NCBI RefSeq assembly: GCF_019972815.1
Contig: NZ_BPPA01000010.1
Span: 1 to 64,000, forward strand
Length of the DNA: 64,000 bases
Direction of reading: 5' to 3'
Source: Lactobacillus huangpiensis
GTDB taxonomy: Bacteria > Bacillota > Bacilli > Lactobacillales > Lactobacillaceae
Below are positions 1 through 8,524 of this stretch, one piece after another. The position numbers and the translations under genes are program-made. How positions within the stretch are numbered: position 1 is the stretch's first letter; each line of letters opens with the position of its first letter. The notes beneath the pieces are model-generated. The model saw only the letters and a program-made list of their open reading frames with translations, made no database searches and was not told the origin of the DNA.

Positions 1-218
1 TCAGCATATATCTTCAACTCAAATGAGTTGCCGAGCGCTCGTGGGATATTGTCCTATGCGTTGCACCTTCAATTAAGTTTGGCTCAGGGTTGCCATATCC
101 AAAAACTTAGGTTTTCCCTGAATTCACTCGGTTCACATGATATATCACTATATCAAGGGGCAATTCACTATAAACATATAGCACTATATGTAGTGCTTGT
201 AAGAGAAAGGCATACTAA
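1..218. promoter_or_regulatory. Control region with CACTATA operator repeats
   Basis: No convincing gene. The right half carries related sites: CACTATA at 146-152 and 166-172, and a dyad AGCACTATATGTAGTGCT at 180-197, just ahead of the first small HTH gene. This arrangement fits binding sites for a CI/Cro-type switch. The left half has strong dyads: CAACTCAAATGAGTTG near 16-31, CGAGCGCTCG just after it, and TCAGGG/CCCTGA arms near 85-122. These could fold if transcribed. The repressor itself is not visible here. Confidence 0.5.
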
Positions 219-416
219 ATGTGGGATAAAATTCAAGAAATCATGAAAGCTAAAAAAATTAGCATTTACAAATTATCTAAGCTAACGGGATTACCTTGGA
301 GCACCATTGCAAATTATAAGAACGGTTCTGAAATGTCATTTAAAAATGCTTGCAAAATAGCAGATGCCCTAGATATTAGCTTAGATCAGCTTAGAAAGGA
401 GGCGAATATTAATTGA
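219..416 (+). CDS. Small HTH (Cro/CI-like) regulator
   Basis: 65 aa, essentially one XRE-type helix-turn-helix: ISIYKLSKLTGLPWSTIANY matches helices 2-3 and ends in a typical helix 4-5 (NACKIADALDISLDQL). No dimerisation or protease domain follows, so it resembles Cro or an early-operon repressor rather than full-length CI. It is the first gene after the CACTATA/AGCACTA operator cluster, which it may bind. Its stop overlaps the TTG start of the next gene, so the two are translationally coupled. Confidence 0.8.
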   Translation: MWDKIQEIMKAKKISIYKLSKLTGLPWSTIANYKNGSEMSFKNACKIADALDISLDQLRKEANIN

Positions 417-724
417 CTAATGAAATTAAATTATCAATACCAATTGATAGTTTAACAGAAACAGTTGACAAAATTATGCAAAGTCGAGGCTATGTTCCTG
501 AAGATAGTATTATCGGAAAAACTATTGGTATTAAAGAATTTGCTAAAAAATATTGTTATCCACATGGACCAGCTTGGGTTAAAGAAAATATTCTATATAA
601 ATTTAATCCGGATTGGTGTCAGAATATTCATCCTGGTACAGGTCGTGGTTTTACAATTTTCGAATATCCGGCAAGAAAATGGATGGAAGAGCATCGAGGT
701 GAGATAAATTGGAACGCAGTTTAA
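413..724 (+). CDS. DUF771-like phage early protein
   Basis: 103 aa. The TTG start at 413 sits 8 nt after AAAGGAGGCG and overlaps the preceding stop. The C-terminal half (WVKENILYKF, FTIFEYPARKWMEE) resembles the DUF771 family, an uncharacterised group from the early regions of Lactobacillus and Lactococcus phages. The segment GIKEFAKKYCYPHG looks like an excisionase or MerR-type winged helix, so DNA binding is possible. No enzymatic motif was seen. Family assignment is from memory of its pattern. Confidence 0.6.
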   Translation: MTNEIKLSIPIDSLTETVDKIMQSRGYVPEDSIIGKTIGIKEFAKKYCYPHGPAWVKENILYKFNPDWCQNIHPGTGRGFTIFEYPARKWMEEHRGEINWNAV

Positions 725-900
725 ATTTAATAGAAAGGATATTAGAAAAATGGCAGCATTTTTTAAACACATACACCGACATAGAACTGAAAAGCAAAAG
801 ATCATTATTAATCTCATTAATAGTAGCTATTGTTGGGCTGGTATCAACGATCTACATGATTTACATTCTCAGCTTACCCGAATACAACCCAGGAATATAA
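709..900 (+). CDS. Small single-pass membrane protein
   Basis: 63 aa from a TTG start preceded by GAGGTGAG. A charged N-terminal helix is followed by one hydrophobic segment (about residues 32-55, LLISLIVAIVGLVSTIYMIY). It slightly overlaps the previous gene. Function unknown; small membrane proteins in phage early operons are often superinfection-exclusion or host-takeover factors, but nothing specific supports that here. Another frame from ATG 750 is open but gives an unnatural composition. Confidence 0.5.
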   Translation: MERSLNLIERILEKWQHFLNTYTDIELKSKRSLLISLIVAIVGLVSTIYMIYILSLPEYNPGI

Positions 901-958
901 AAAAGCCCGACTGCAATCGGACCATTAAATATTAATAATACTAAGGAGATTATAACAC

Positions 959-1309
959 ATGGAAGTAAAAGATGGTAATGAACTAAAGCAAGCTATCCAT
1001 GACATCAATGTTCAAGAAGAATTAGCTGAAATTGCAAAAGAAGATCCAGATGCATCATTGATTGGTGATCACGAAAATTCAATAATTTCAAGCTTAGTTG
1101 CAGGAAGTCATGTTTATAAAAACAATAAGGAATTTCTAAAGCATCGTTTAGAAATTAACCATGGCTCCCTAGATAAATTATGCGAAGAGCTAGGTTATGA
1201 TCCTTATGATTTTCTAACAGATTCTTGTGATGTCGATGATGGAGACAGCTTTTCATCAATAATTGAATGGGCATACGGGAGTGAAAGGATAGGCGATGTT
1301 TTAAAATGA
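959..1309 (+). CDS. Hypothetical phage early protein
   Basis: 116 aa, ATG start with AAGGAGAT 9 nt upstream. Acidic. It contains a segment around residues 55-82 (KEFLKHRLEINHGSLDKLCEEL) that looks helical, with no recognisable catalytic motif. The stop overlaps the next start, indicating one operon with Gp157 and the helicase. Not recognised as a named family. Confidence 0.7.
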   Translation: MEVKDGNELKQAIHDINVQEELAEIAKEDPDASLIGDHENSIISSLVAGSHVYKNNKEFLKHRLEINHGSLDKLCEELGYDPYDFLTDSCDVDDGDSFSSIIEWAYGSERIGDVLK

Positions 1310-1785
1310 AACTTTTTGAAATAAATGATGCCATCAAAAAGGTAGCTGATAAAGATGATATTGATCCAGAAACACTAAAAGATACTCTTGATTCTTTGAA
1401 GCTAACTAGAGATGAAAAGCTAGACGGATTAGCTGGCTTAATCGAACGAGACACCGCAAGCATCGATTTTTTGACAAACAAAATTAAGCAGCTCACAGAG
1501 CAGAAACATCATTACGAAAATCAGAAAAATAATTTGCAAAATTATATGACAGAAGTAATAGATGATGCCGGAATTAAAGAGCTGCATACTAAACATTACA
1601 TTTTAAAGCCACGTAATTATAAGCAAAAGACCATTATTTCAGATGAACGTAAATTACCTAAAGTTTATATCATAACCAAAGAAGTTTCATCAATAGATAA
1701 GAGAAAACTCTATCAAGATATGAAAGATGGTCAAGAAGTACCGGGTGCACATTTAGAACCCAATAGAAAAACAACAATTAGCTAG
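1306..1785 (+). CDS. Siphovirus Gp157 family protein
   Basis: 159 aa. The N-terminal two-thirds is a long amphipathic helix or coiled coil (about residues 10-95, rich in L/K/E/D heptads). It is followed by the conserved Gp157 C-terminal strand region containing LKPRNYKQKTI and LPKVYI. The family was first noted in streptococcal phages, where Gp157 has been linked to phage resistance. Its neighbours here are the helicase and Sak4-like ATPase, so a recombination or replication accessory role is plausible. Length matches the family. Confidence 0.8.
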   Translation: MKLFEINDAIKKVADKDDIDPETLKDTLDSLKLTRDEKLDGLAGLIERDTASIDFLTNKIKQLTEQKHHYENQKNNLQNYMTEVIDDAGIKELHTKHYILKPRNYKQKTIISDERKLPKVYIITKEVSSIDKRKLYQDMKDGQEVPGAHLEPNRKTTIS

Positions 1786-1794
1786 GAGGTTTCT

Positions 1795-2061
1795 ATGCTA
1801 AATGAAGAATTTTTAAAGTGGCAGGAAGAAACTTTTAGAGCAATTGAGCTGTGGACTATTAGATTAAAGAACGAGGCTTTAAAACAAGATACTTATAAGG
1901 GTGCGATTAATTACCTTGAAATAAATTATCCTAGTCCAATATGCGCACATGAAGAATCACCTAGTGAACAGTTTCAATCAGTGATTAGATCCATGTTTGA
2001 GGAAGCAAAAAAGATGGTCTATGACGAAGCACAGAGTCAGGAGATTAAACATAGTAAATAA
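1795..2061 (+). CDS. Hypothetical phage protein
   Basis: 88 aa, ATG 7 nt after TAGGAGGT, a very strong ribosome site. It is predicted mostly helical and acidic. No family recognised. It lies between the Gp157 gene and the helicase and is probably co-transcribed with them. Confidence 0.7.
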   Translation: MLNEEFLKWQEETFRAIELWTIRLKNEALKQDTYKGAINYLEINYPSPICAHEESPSEQFQSVIRSMFEEAKKMVYDEAQSQEIKHSK

Positions 2062-2066
2062 TAAAA

Positions 2067-3452
2067 ATGTACGAATTAAGATCATATCAAAACGATTTAA
2101 TTCAACGGATTACTAAGTCAATGCAGAATGGTCATCATCATATTATTGTGCAGTCACCACCTAGAACCGGTAAGACAGTGGTTATGGCAGAAATCGCTAG
2201 GAAAACAACTGCTAAAAACAATCGCGTGATGTTTATTATTCATCGTAAAGAAGTATTGGAACAGGCTAAAGCTACTTTTAAAGCACAAGATGTTAAGCCT
2301 AACCTAGCAACAATGGGGTTAGTGCAGACACTTTGCCGTAGAGTTGATAAGTTACCCGAACCACAATTGATTCTGATTGATGAAGGTCACCATGCTCTCG
2401 CAAAAAGCTACCAGAAAATACTAAACAAATTCAAGAATGCTTATGTATTGTTATTCACAGCTACTCCTAGACGTACTGGACAAAAGCAATTAGATCAGAT
2501 AGCAGACGATATTATTGTTGGCAAATCAATTAAAGAACTTACTAATGAAGGTTTTTTAGCACCATTCAGGTATTTCCAACCACCTAATGACTTTAATAGT
2601 AAATTGCTGAAACGCAGTTCAACTGGTGATTATACCAACAAATCAATGGCTGAAGCTATGAACAATAAGATCTTTGGACATGTCGTCAAACAATATCAGC
2701 GGATTGCGAAGGGAATGCAGGCAGTTGTTTACACGTATTCAATCGAGTCAGCAAAAAGAATAGCCCATGAATTTAATGAGGCAGGTATTGAAGCAAAAGA
2801 AGTTGACGGAAAAACACCAGTAGTCGAAAGGGACATGATTGTAACTGATTTTAAAAATCAGAAACTAAAGATATTGGTTAACGTCAATTTGTTTACCGAA
2901 GGAGTAGACCTTCCAAATGTTGACTGTGTGATTATGGCAAGACCAACCACTTCGTTAGCATTGTATTTGCAATTTTCAATGCGTTGCCTAAATCCAAGAC
3001 CAGGCAAAACGGCAATAATTATTGACCACGCTAATAATGTGCAGAAATTTGGCTATCCAGATGATGACAGGGACTGGAAACAGGCAGTGGTCAGTGGCAC
3101 GAAATCAGTTTCAAAAATAAATACCGATCCCGGCATGGCAATTATAACTTGCGACTATTGCTTTGCGGTTGTGAAAACCAGTGAGGTTAAAAATGGCAAA
3201 TGTCCACTCTGTGGTAAGCCGATCAAAATCCACGAGGCAAAGCAAGTTAAAGATGTTGACTTAGTTGAAGCAAAAAATCGTAAAAAATTAATAGCGGAAA
3301 TAGTAAAAAGCGACTTACTTAAAAAAGTCGCTAATAAGAAAGTTAGTGAATTAAAATCTCCAGCTGAATTTAATGCTTATGCAAAATTGCATGGGTATAA
3401 ACCAGGATGGATCTATTACCAGCTTAAACTGAGAGGAATGATTAATAAATGA
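2067..3452 (+). CDS. DEAD/DEAH-type superfamily 2 helicase with zinc ribbon
   Basis: 461 aa. SF2 motifs in order: motif I SPPRTGKT (about residue 31), motif II IDEGHH (about 106, DEGH box), motif III FTATPRR (about 132), and motif VI around LQFSMRCLNPRPGK (about 300). C-terminally there is a four-cysteine zinc ribbon, CDYC...CPLC, at about residues 364-387. Such helicases in this position unwind DNA for phage replication or recombination. The stop overlaps the start of the Sak4-like gene. Confidence 0.93.
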   Translation: MYELRSYQNDLIQRITKSMQNGHHHIIVQSPPRTGKTVVMAEIARKTTAKNNRVMFIIHRKEVLEQAKATFKAQDVKPNLATMGLVQTLCRRVDKLPEPQLILIDEGHHALAKSYQKILNKFKNAYVLLFTATPRRTGQKQLDQIADDIIVGKSIKELTNEGFLAPFRYFQPPNDFNSKLLKRSSTGDYTNKSMAEAMNNKIFGHVVKQYQRIAKGMQAVVYTYSIESAKRIAHEFNEAGIEAKEVDGKTPVVERDMIVTDFKNQKLKILVNVNLFTEGVDLPNVDCVIMARPTTSLALYLQFSMRCLNPRPGKTAIIIDHANNVQKFGYPDDDRDWKQAVVSGTKSVSKINTDPGMAIITCDYCFAVVKTSEVKNGKCPLCGKPIKIHEAKQVKDVDLVEAKNRKKLIAEIVKSDLLKKVANKKVSELKSPAEFNAYAKLHGYKPGWIYYQLKLRGMINK

Positions 3453-4180
3453 TAGTTTTACCAAAACCAAAAAAATTAGAACCAAAGGCACAGCCGCATA
3501 ACTTTTTTATCTGGGGCGCTCCCATGAGCGGTAAAAGTTACTTTGCCAGTTTTTTCCCGAATCCAATTGTGCTCAATACCGATGGCAACAGCGATCAAGG
3601 AACCGCACCAGCATTTCAAATTAGGAATTTAAGAGATAAGAACGGCAAGCCAACGCAACTTGTTACCCAACAGCTAGACGATATTATCTTAGCTTTACAA
3701 ACAGAAAACGAGCAAAGAAAATCAGAGGAGCAATTCAAAACGATTGTAGTAGACGTGATAGATGACATTATCGTTATGCTTGAGCAGGCGATATGCTGGG
3801 ATAACAAGGTTAAGTCATTAAGCGATATCCCATACGGTAAAGGCTACGCATTATTTAACACGGCATTGCAACAGCTAGTGATGGATTTAAAAGCGTTGCC
3901 AATGAACATCATCTACATAAGCCGAGAAGATTCAATTACAGATGACAACACTGGTGCCACTACTTACCATCCTTCACTTAAGACTAAGTACTTCAATGTT
4001 GTGAACGGTAACTGTGATGTTGAGATCAGAACTAAAAAAGTTGGTGATGGCGTTAACGCTTCATATTTCAGAGAAGTAAAAAGCCTAAGGACGCAGTACA
4101 ATCCGAAAAATATTACAGACCATCGTATTTTGAAACTATTGGAAACATGCAACGGAATTTTTAAAAAGGAGAGTAAATAA
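3449..4180 (+). CDS. RecA-fold ATPase, Sak4-like recombinase
   Basis: 243 aa. Walker A GAPMSGKS at about residue 24 and a Walker B-like hydrophobic strand with acidic end, TIVVDVIDDI, at about residue 95. In Lactobacillus phages this is the usual AAA or phage nucleotide-binding protein, belonging to the Sak4 group of RecA-like single-strand annealing proteins. The next gene ends in an SSB-type tail, which fits: Sak4 proteins work with a cognate single-strand DNA-binding protein. Confidence 0.8.
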   Translation: MIVLPKPKKLEPKAQPHNFFIWGAPMSGKSYFASFFPNPIVLNTDGNSDQGTAPAFQIRNLRDKNGKPTQLVTQQLDDIILALQTENEQRKSEEQFKTIVVDVIDDIIVMLEQAICWDNKVKSLSDIPYGKGYALFNTALQQLVMDLKALPMNIIYISREDSITDDNTGATTYHPSLKTKYFNVVNGNCDVEIRTKKVGDGVNASYFREVKSLRTQYNPKNITDHRILKLLETCNGIFKKESK

Positions 4181-4749
4181 TGAGTCTTTTAGATGCAATG
4201 AACGAATTAAAGCAAAAAGGTTTTAATCCAAAAGAAGGTAAGGAATATAACCCATACGAGCCGATTCCAGATGATACTTATTTAATGAGCTTTGACAATG
4301 TGACTCACAACGCTAAAGGCGATCGAGATTTCCTGATGTTAACTTTTAGCGTTATCCAGGGTGAATATGAAGGTAGACAGGAGTCTATTTTCCCATCACT
4401 TGCGCAAACAAAAGCGAATGGTGATCCAATGCCGAATTCAGTTATTGCTAGAAGCATTTCTGAAATTCAAATTATTGGAGAAACTCTTAACAATCCAGTG
4501 CCTAATAAGTGTTTTGCTTTTGAGAATGAAACAGAGGCTTATGATGCAATTGCCGAAACACTGCAGCCAGCATGTGGCAAGGTCTTAAAAGTGACCATTA
4601 AAACTACTCCTAATAAGAAGAATCCACAATATCCTTTTAGGAATTATACATTTGAAAAACAGGAACAACCAAAAGTAGCCGATGCGAAAGATCCATTTAA
4701 TGGCACAGGCGATACTGTTGATATTAACGATGACGACTTACCATTCTAG
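4180..4749 (+). CDS. DUF669 protein with SSB-type C-terminus
   Basis: 189 aa. The body matches DUF669: YNPYEPIPDDTYLMSF near the N-terminus, FLMLTFSVIQGEYEGR, and a final beta-rich part ending near NPQYPFRNYTFEK. The extreme C-terminus is DINDDDLPF, almost the acidic tip of bacterial SSB proteins (DDDIPF in E. coli) that recruits replication partners. No SSB gene is otherwise present in this replication module. The inferred role is single-strand DNA binding and partner recruitment for the upstream Sak4-like ATPase. Confidence 0.85.
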   Translation: MSLLDAMNELKQKGFNPKEGKEYNPYEPIPDDTYLMSFDNVTHNAKGDRDFLMLTFSVIQGEYEGRQESIFPSLAQTKANGDPMPNSVIARSISEIQIIGETLNNPVPNKCFAFENETEAYDAIAETLQPACGKVLKVTIKTTPNKKNPQYPFRNYTFEKQEQPKVADAKDPFNGTGDTVDINDDDLPF

Positions 4750-4765
4750 GAGGGATGTCAAAAAC

Positions 4766-5989
4766 ATGACTAATTTTTGGGATTTTAAAGGAGTACATAG
4801 GACAGGAATACATACTCTAGGGCATTATCCAGCCACTATGGTACCAGAAATGCAACTTGGACTAATGCAAACATGGTCAAAAAAAGAATATAAAGTAATG
4901 CTTGATCCTTTTATGGGATCGGGAACGGCATTAATAGAAGCCCAAAAACTTGGTTTAAATACTATCGGAATTGATCTTAATCCATATGCAGTTCTTTTAT
5001 CAGAAGTTAAAACACATGATTATTCTGAAACTAATTGGGCTGCAGTAATTACCAGAATATTTAATAAACTAAATGAAAAAGAATATTTAGTCCCAATTTT
5101 TGATTTTAATAAAATCAATAAATGGTTTAGAAAAGATATCATATTAAGCTTAAGCAGAATTAGAAATGTTATTAAGTCTGAAAATGACATTTGGATCAGA
5201 AAATTTCTCTGGGTATGTATGTCAGAAACTATTTACTCACACAGCAATGACAGAACTTCATCTTTTAAATTACATGTGAAGTTTGAAGAGCAAATAGAAG
5301 CTATTCCTGACAATGCGATAAAGGACTTTTTAAAAATAGTTTCTCATAAATGCACGTTCCTTAGCACACATGAATTGCCAACTGCAAAAATATATGCTGG
5401 CGATGCAAAAGAAGCTTGTACAAAAATTGCTACTGAATCAGTTGATATGATTTGCACTTCGCCACCTTATGGAGATAGTGCAACAACAGTAACTTATGGT
5501 CAGGCTTCCATACTATTTTTAAAATGGATAGACAAAAAAGATCTGGAAAGCAGAAATTTAAGTAAGTTATTAAGTAATTTTTCGGCCATTGATTCCTTAA
5601 GTTTAGGGGGTCGAGTTGCAGCACCGAACGGATATAGTTCAAAGTTATTAGAAAATTTCCTGGCAAATATAGCACCGAAAAAGTGCATAAAAGTGAAAAG
5701 ATTTTTTTCAGACTATTGGATTATCATTCAGCAAATGGCAAGAGTGTTAGATGAGGACGGCACAATCATTATTACATTAGGTAACAGAACCGTTGATAAC
5801 CAGGTTCAGCCTCTTGATCAAATTACAATAGAAATGTTTGCAAAACTCGGCATTAAGCATATCAAAACCTATTCTCGCCATATTGAGTATAGGCGGACAC
5901 CGCAACATGTTAATTTACAGCAGAACGGTTGTAGAACCAGATCATTAGATTCTGAAAGGACACTAATATTTAGGAGGAAAACAAAATGA
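4766..5989 (+). CDS. DNA methyltransferase (N4-cytosine/N6-adenine type)
   Basis: 407 aa. ATG 4766 is chosen because AGGAGGGA lies 10 nt upstream; the frame is open further upstream but lacks a ribosome site. Motif I (SAM binding) is DPFMGSGT at about residue 48, followed by GIDLNPYA. Motif IV is TSPPY at about residue 233; SPPY is more typical of N4-cytosine enzymes. The ~185 residues between them probably hold the target-recognition region. No restriction enzyme is adjacent, so it is likely a solitary phage enzyme protecting the genome from host restriction. Confidence 0.9.
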   Translation: MTNFWDFKGVHRTGIHTLGHYPATMVPEMQLGLMQTWSKKEYKVMLDPFMGSGTALIEAQKLGLNTIGIDLNPYAVLLSEVKTHDYSETNWAAVITRIFNKLNEKEYLVPIFDFNKINKWFRKDIILSLSRIRNVIKSENDIWIRKFLWVCMSETIYSHSNDRTSSFKLHVKFEEQIEAIPDNAIKDFLKIVSHKCTFLSTHELPTAKIYAGDAKEACTKIATESVDMICTSPPYGDSATTVTYGQASILFLKWIDKKDLESRNLSKLLSNFSAIDSLSLGGRVAAPNGYSSKLLENFLANIAPKKCIKVKRFFSDYWIIIQQMARVLDEDGTIIITLGNRTVDNQVQPLDQITIEMFAKLGIKHIKTYSRHIEYRRTPQHVNLQQNGCRTRSLDSERTLIFRRKTK

Positions 5990-6180
5990 TAAATGTTAAA
6001 CAAATTGTTTTTAACGGCAATATTGATAACTTTAAAGCTAAAAATGGTGTAGTGAATATCCAAATCAGTACATCAGCTAAAAATTTATCATTAGACAGTT
6101 TAAATGAAATTGCAAAAAACCAGATCCAAGTAATGCTTGAGTCTAACCAGCTAGAAATGATTGATTCTGAAAATAAGTAA
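5986..6180 (+). CDS. Hypothetical phage protein
   Basis: 64 aa, start overlapping the methyltransferase stop (ATGA) and preceded by TAGGAGGAAAA. Predicted two strands and one helix; no motif recognised. Coupled between the methyltransferase and the primase. Confidence 0.65.
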   Translation: MINVKQIVFNGNIDNFKAKNGVVNIQISTSAKNLSLDSLNEIAKNQIQVMLESNQLEMIDSENK

Positions 6181-6182
6181 TT

Positions 6183-6974
6183 ATGCCACTAGAAAATCTA
6201 GTCAATTATGCGATTAGCTATGCAGCACACGGATTTTCTGTCATTCCCATTGGCTCAAACAAACGACCGCTGATTAAATTTGCCGATAAGCCGCCACTTT
6301 CAGTTGATGAGATTAAACAAGTTTGGCAACGCTATCCATTGGCTAACATTGCACTTAAAACTGATAAGTTTTTCGTGATTGATGTTGACCGTCATGGTAA
6401 TGTTGATGGTTTACAATCCATCCTTAATCTTAATCATAACGAATGGTTTAAAGACACATTACGAGAAAAAACTGCTCATGATGGTTATCATTTCTTTTTT
6501 CAAAAACCTGCAAAAGAGAATGTGACGCAATGTATTGGTCTATTGCCGGGTGTCGATTTAAAAGCTCACGAAAATAATTATGTTGTAGTTGCTCCTAGCA
6601 CAATAGATGGCAAGTCCTATCGGTGGCTTAATCATAAACCAATAAGACCAGCTCCAGCTGGTTTACTGGAATTAATTCAGAGTAAGGTTAAGCCCGAGAA
6701 AAAGACAATTTTAGATTATAAAATTGCAAGCAAGACGCAGACTTCAAAACTTTTTGAGTTAATTGTAAATGGTCTAGGTGATACCGGCAGGCGCAATGAT
6801 ACTCTTACCAGTTTTGTTGGTGGCTTACTATATCGAGGTGTTGATCCAGATGCAGCAGCTAAATTAGCATTAATTGCAAATACCAATACAACAGACAGTC
6901 TTCCGCTGAATGAAGTGGAACGAACAGTAAATTCTGTAATTGAAAAAGAAATCAAAAGAAGGGGGATTGAATGA
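6183..6974 (+). CDS. Bifunctional primase/polymerase (PrimPol)
   Basis: 263 aa. N-terminal archaeo-eukaryotic primase-type Prim-Pol domain with start motif GFSVIPIGSNKRPLI, the metal-binding DVDRHG (about residue 61) and the GYHFFFQ strand (about 101). The C-terminal ~70 residues (RRNDTLTSFVGGLLYRG...) form a PriCT-like helical domain. It makes primers for phage DNA synthesis. The stop overlaps the start of the VapE helicase, and PrimPol plus VapE together form a primase-helicase pair, here directly upstream of the repeat modules. Confidence 0.9.
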   Translation: MPLENLVNYAISYAAHGFSVIPIGSNKRPLIKFADKPPLSVDEIKQVWQRYPLANIALKTDKFFVIDVDRHGNVDGLQSILNLNHNEWFKDTLREKTAHDGYHFFFQKPAKENVTQCIGLLPGVDLKAHENNYVVVAPSTIDGKSYRWLNHKPIRPAPAGLLELIQSKVKPEKKTILDYKIASKTQTSKLFELIVNGLGDTGRRNDTLTSFVGGLLYRGVDPDAAAKLALIANTNTTDSLPLNEVERTVNSVIEKEIKRRGIE

Positions 6975-8263
6975 GTGACGTTATTAAAATCAATGAGAAA
7001 AATGCCGATAAGTTGCGTAAAACCACCATTGAGCTTGAACGTCAAAACAATGGTGCCGTTAAGACTACCAGCGTTAAAAACGTAGTAATGATCATATTAC
7101 ATGACCCCAATCTTAAAAATCTATTTCGATTGAACGAATTTACGCAAGAAATAGATGTAGTTGATAATCGTAAGTTAGAAATCAAGAATATTGGCACTGT
7201 CCTAATTAGTAAAGGTCAATATACAGACCAGGTTACTAATTCAGTTGAATTATATATCGAAGCTCGTTCAGATTATGAACATGCAACTTTTAAAAATGTG
7301 ATTATCGAGCAGGCAATAGATAATGTCGCTTACATGAATTCTTATAATCCAGTGATTGATTATATGGATAATGCATATAAACATTGGGACAAGAAACGCA
7401 GGATTGACAATTTCTTCCCTGAATACTTGGGAGCTAAGAAGAATGCGACCACAACATTAATTACTCGAACATGGTTAATGGGAGCCGTTGCCAAAGCTTA
7501 TAATCCTGAAACTAAATTCGATTATGTTTTAGATTTAGTTGGTGGCCAAGGAGTCGGTAAAACTTCAATCCTGAAAAACATTGCGCCGATGGGATTATAT
7601 ACAGACCAGTTTAATACTTTCACTAAAAAAGACGATTTCGAAGTAATGAAAAACGCTCTGATTGTCAATGATGATGAAATGACTGCCAGCAATGATGCCA
7701 GTTTTGAAGAAATCAAAAAATTCATCACGATGCAAGACTTTGAGTATCGCAAACCTTATGGTCATAAGCCATTGCATTTCAAGAAAAAATTTGTCATTGC
7801 AAGAACAACTAATGAGGTTAGGCACTTACGAGATCGTTCAGGCGATCGAAGATTTTTATCAATTTACGCTGATCCAGAAAAACAGACCAAAAATCCTGTG
7901 ACCGATTTAACCGAGGATGTGGTGCAGCAGCTGTGGGGCGAAGCAGTTTGGCTCTATAAGAATGCAAAAGATCCATTTAGATTTACTCCAAAACAAGAAG
8001 TTTTATTAAAGCAAAATAGAGAAGAATTTCGCTATACATCAGGATTAGAAGACAACTTAATGGATGTTTTAGAAAATAAGTTCAAAGGTCAAAAATTTAT
8101 TCCCAACCGAGAATTATCAGTTGCTTTATTTCAAGATCCTAACGCTTTATCACGGAATAATAAGCAGACACGTGATATTCGTTATTACATGGAACATTTA
8201 GGATTCAATACGAGTGCAAGAAGAACAATTAATGGAGTGACAATACGTGGCTTTTCAAAATAA
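6971..8263 (+). CDS. VapE-family replicative helicase
   Basis: 430 aa. Virulence-associated E domain, a superfamily 3-like ATPase. Walker A GGQGVGKT at about residue 194, Walker B-type ALIVNDDEM at about 223, and the family signature TTNEV...RSGDRRF at about 277-297. It probably acts as the phage replicative helicase/initiator together with the preceding PrimPol. The three-module repeat block starts 3 nt after its stop, matching satellite and phage systems where the origin lies just 3' of the initiator gene. Confidence 0.92.
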   Translation: MSDVIKINEKNADKLRKTTIELERQNNGAVKTTSVKNVVMIILHDPNLKNLFRLNEFTQEIDVVDNRKLEIKNIGTVLISKGQYTDQVTNSVELYIEARSDYEHATFKNVIIEQAIDNVAYMNSYNPVIDYMDNAYKHWDKKRRIDNFFPEYLGAKKNATTTLITRTWLMGAVAKAYNPETKFDYVLDLVGGQGVGKTSILKNIAPMGLYTDQFNTFTKKDDFEVMKNALIVNDDEMTASNDASFEEIKKFITMQDFEYRKPYGHKPLHFKKKFVIARTTNEVRHLRDRSGDRRFLSIYADPEKQTKNPVTDLTEDVVQQLWGEAVWLYKNAKDPFRFTPKQEVLLKQNREEFRYTSGLEDNLMDVLENKFKGQKFIPNRELSVALFQDPNALSRNNKQTRDIRYYMEHLGFNTSARRTINGVTIRGFSK

Positions 8264-8265
8264 GT

Positions 8266-8502
8266 GATGACAGATAATGACAGTCAATGACGGTTACTGT
8301 CATTTCTAAAAGCGTTGGGAGAGTACGAAAGAGAGGTGCTAATGACAGTATGACAGTAAATATTGATAAAACTTTTTATTTATATAATATATAGCCTCCA
8401 TAGCTATAAAAAAGTTTTTTTAAATTTTACTGTCATTAGAAATTTTAAGTGCTTTAAACCCATGAAGGAGTACGAACGAAAGCAATGACGGTAACTGTCA
8501 TT
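8266..8502. repeat. Origin-like module 1 (word AATGACAGT)
   Basis: First of three homologous modules. Direct words TGACAG at 8268 and AATGACAGT at 8276 precede the near-palindrome AATGACGGTTACTGTCATT (8286-8304). After a 36-bp spacer comes a 97-bp AT-rich block (8341-8437) that opens with two TGACAGT words and closes with ACTGTCATT; inside it, AAAACTTTTTAT is mirrored by TAAAAAAGTTTTT around TATATAATAT. After a 46-bp spacer comes the near-palindrome AATGACGGTAACTGTCATT (8484-8502). First palindrome start to last palindrome end is 217 bp. No coding potential is seen. Confidence 0.9.
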
Positions 8503-8524
8503 GGAGTGTCAGCTATTAAATAAT

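Noticed and set aside
28-246. Open frame across the left control region
   Set aside because: No ribosome site, overlaps operator dyads and the first HTH gene, and has no protein-like pattern.
750-935. Alternative frame over the small membrane protein
   Set aside because: Composition unlike a protein (His/Asn/Ile clutter), while the other frame has a coherent transmembrane helix and a ribosome site.
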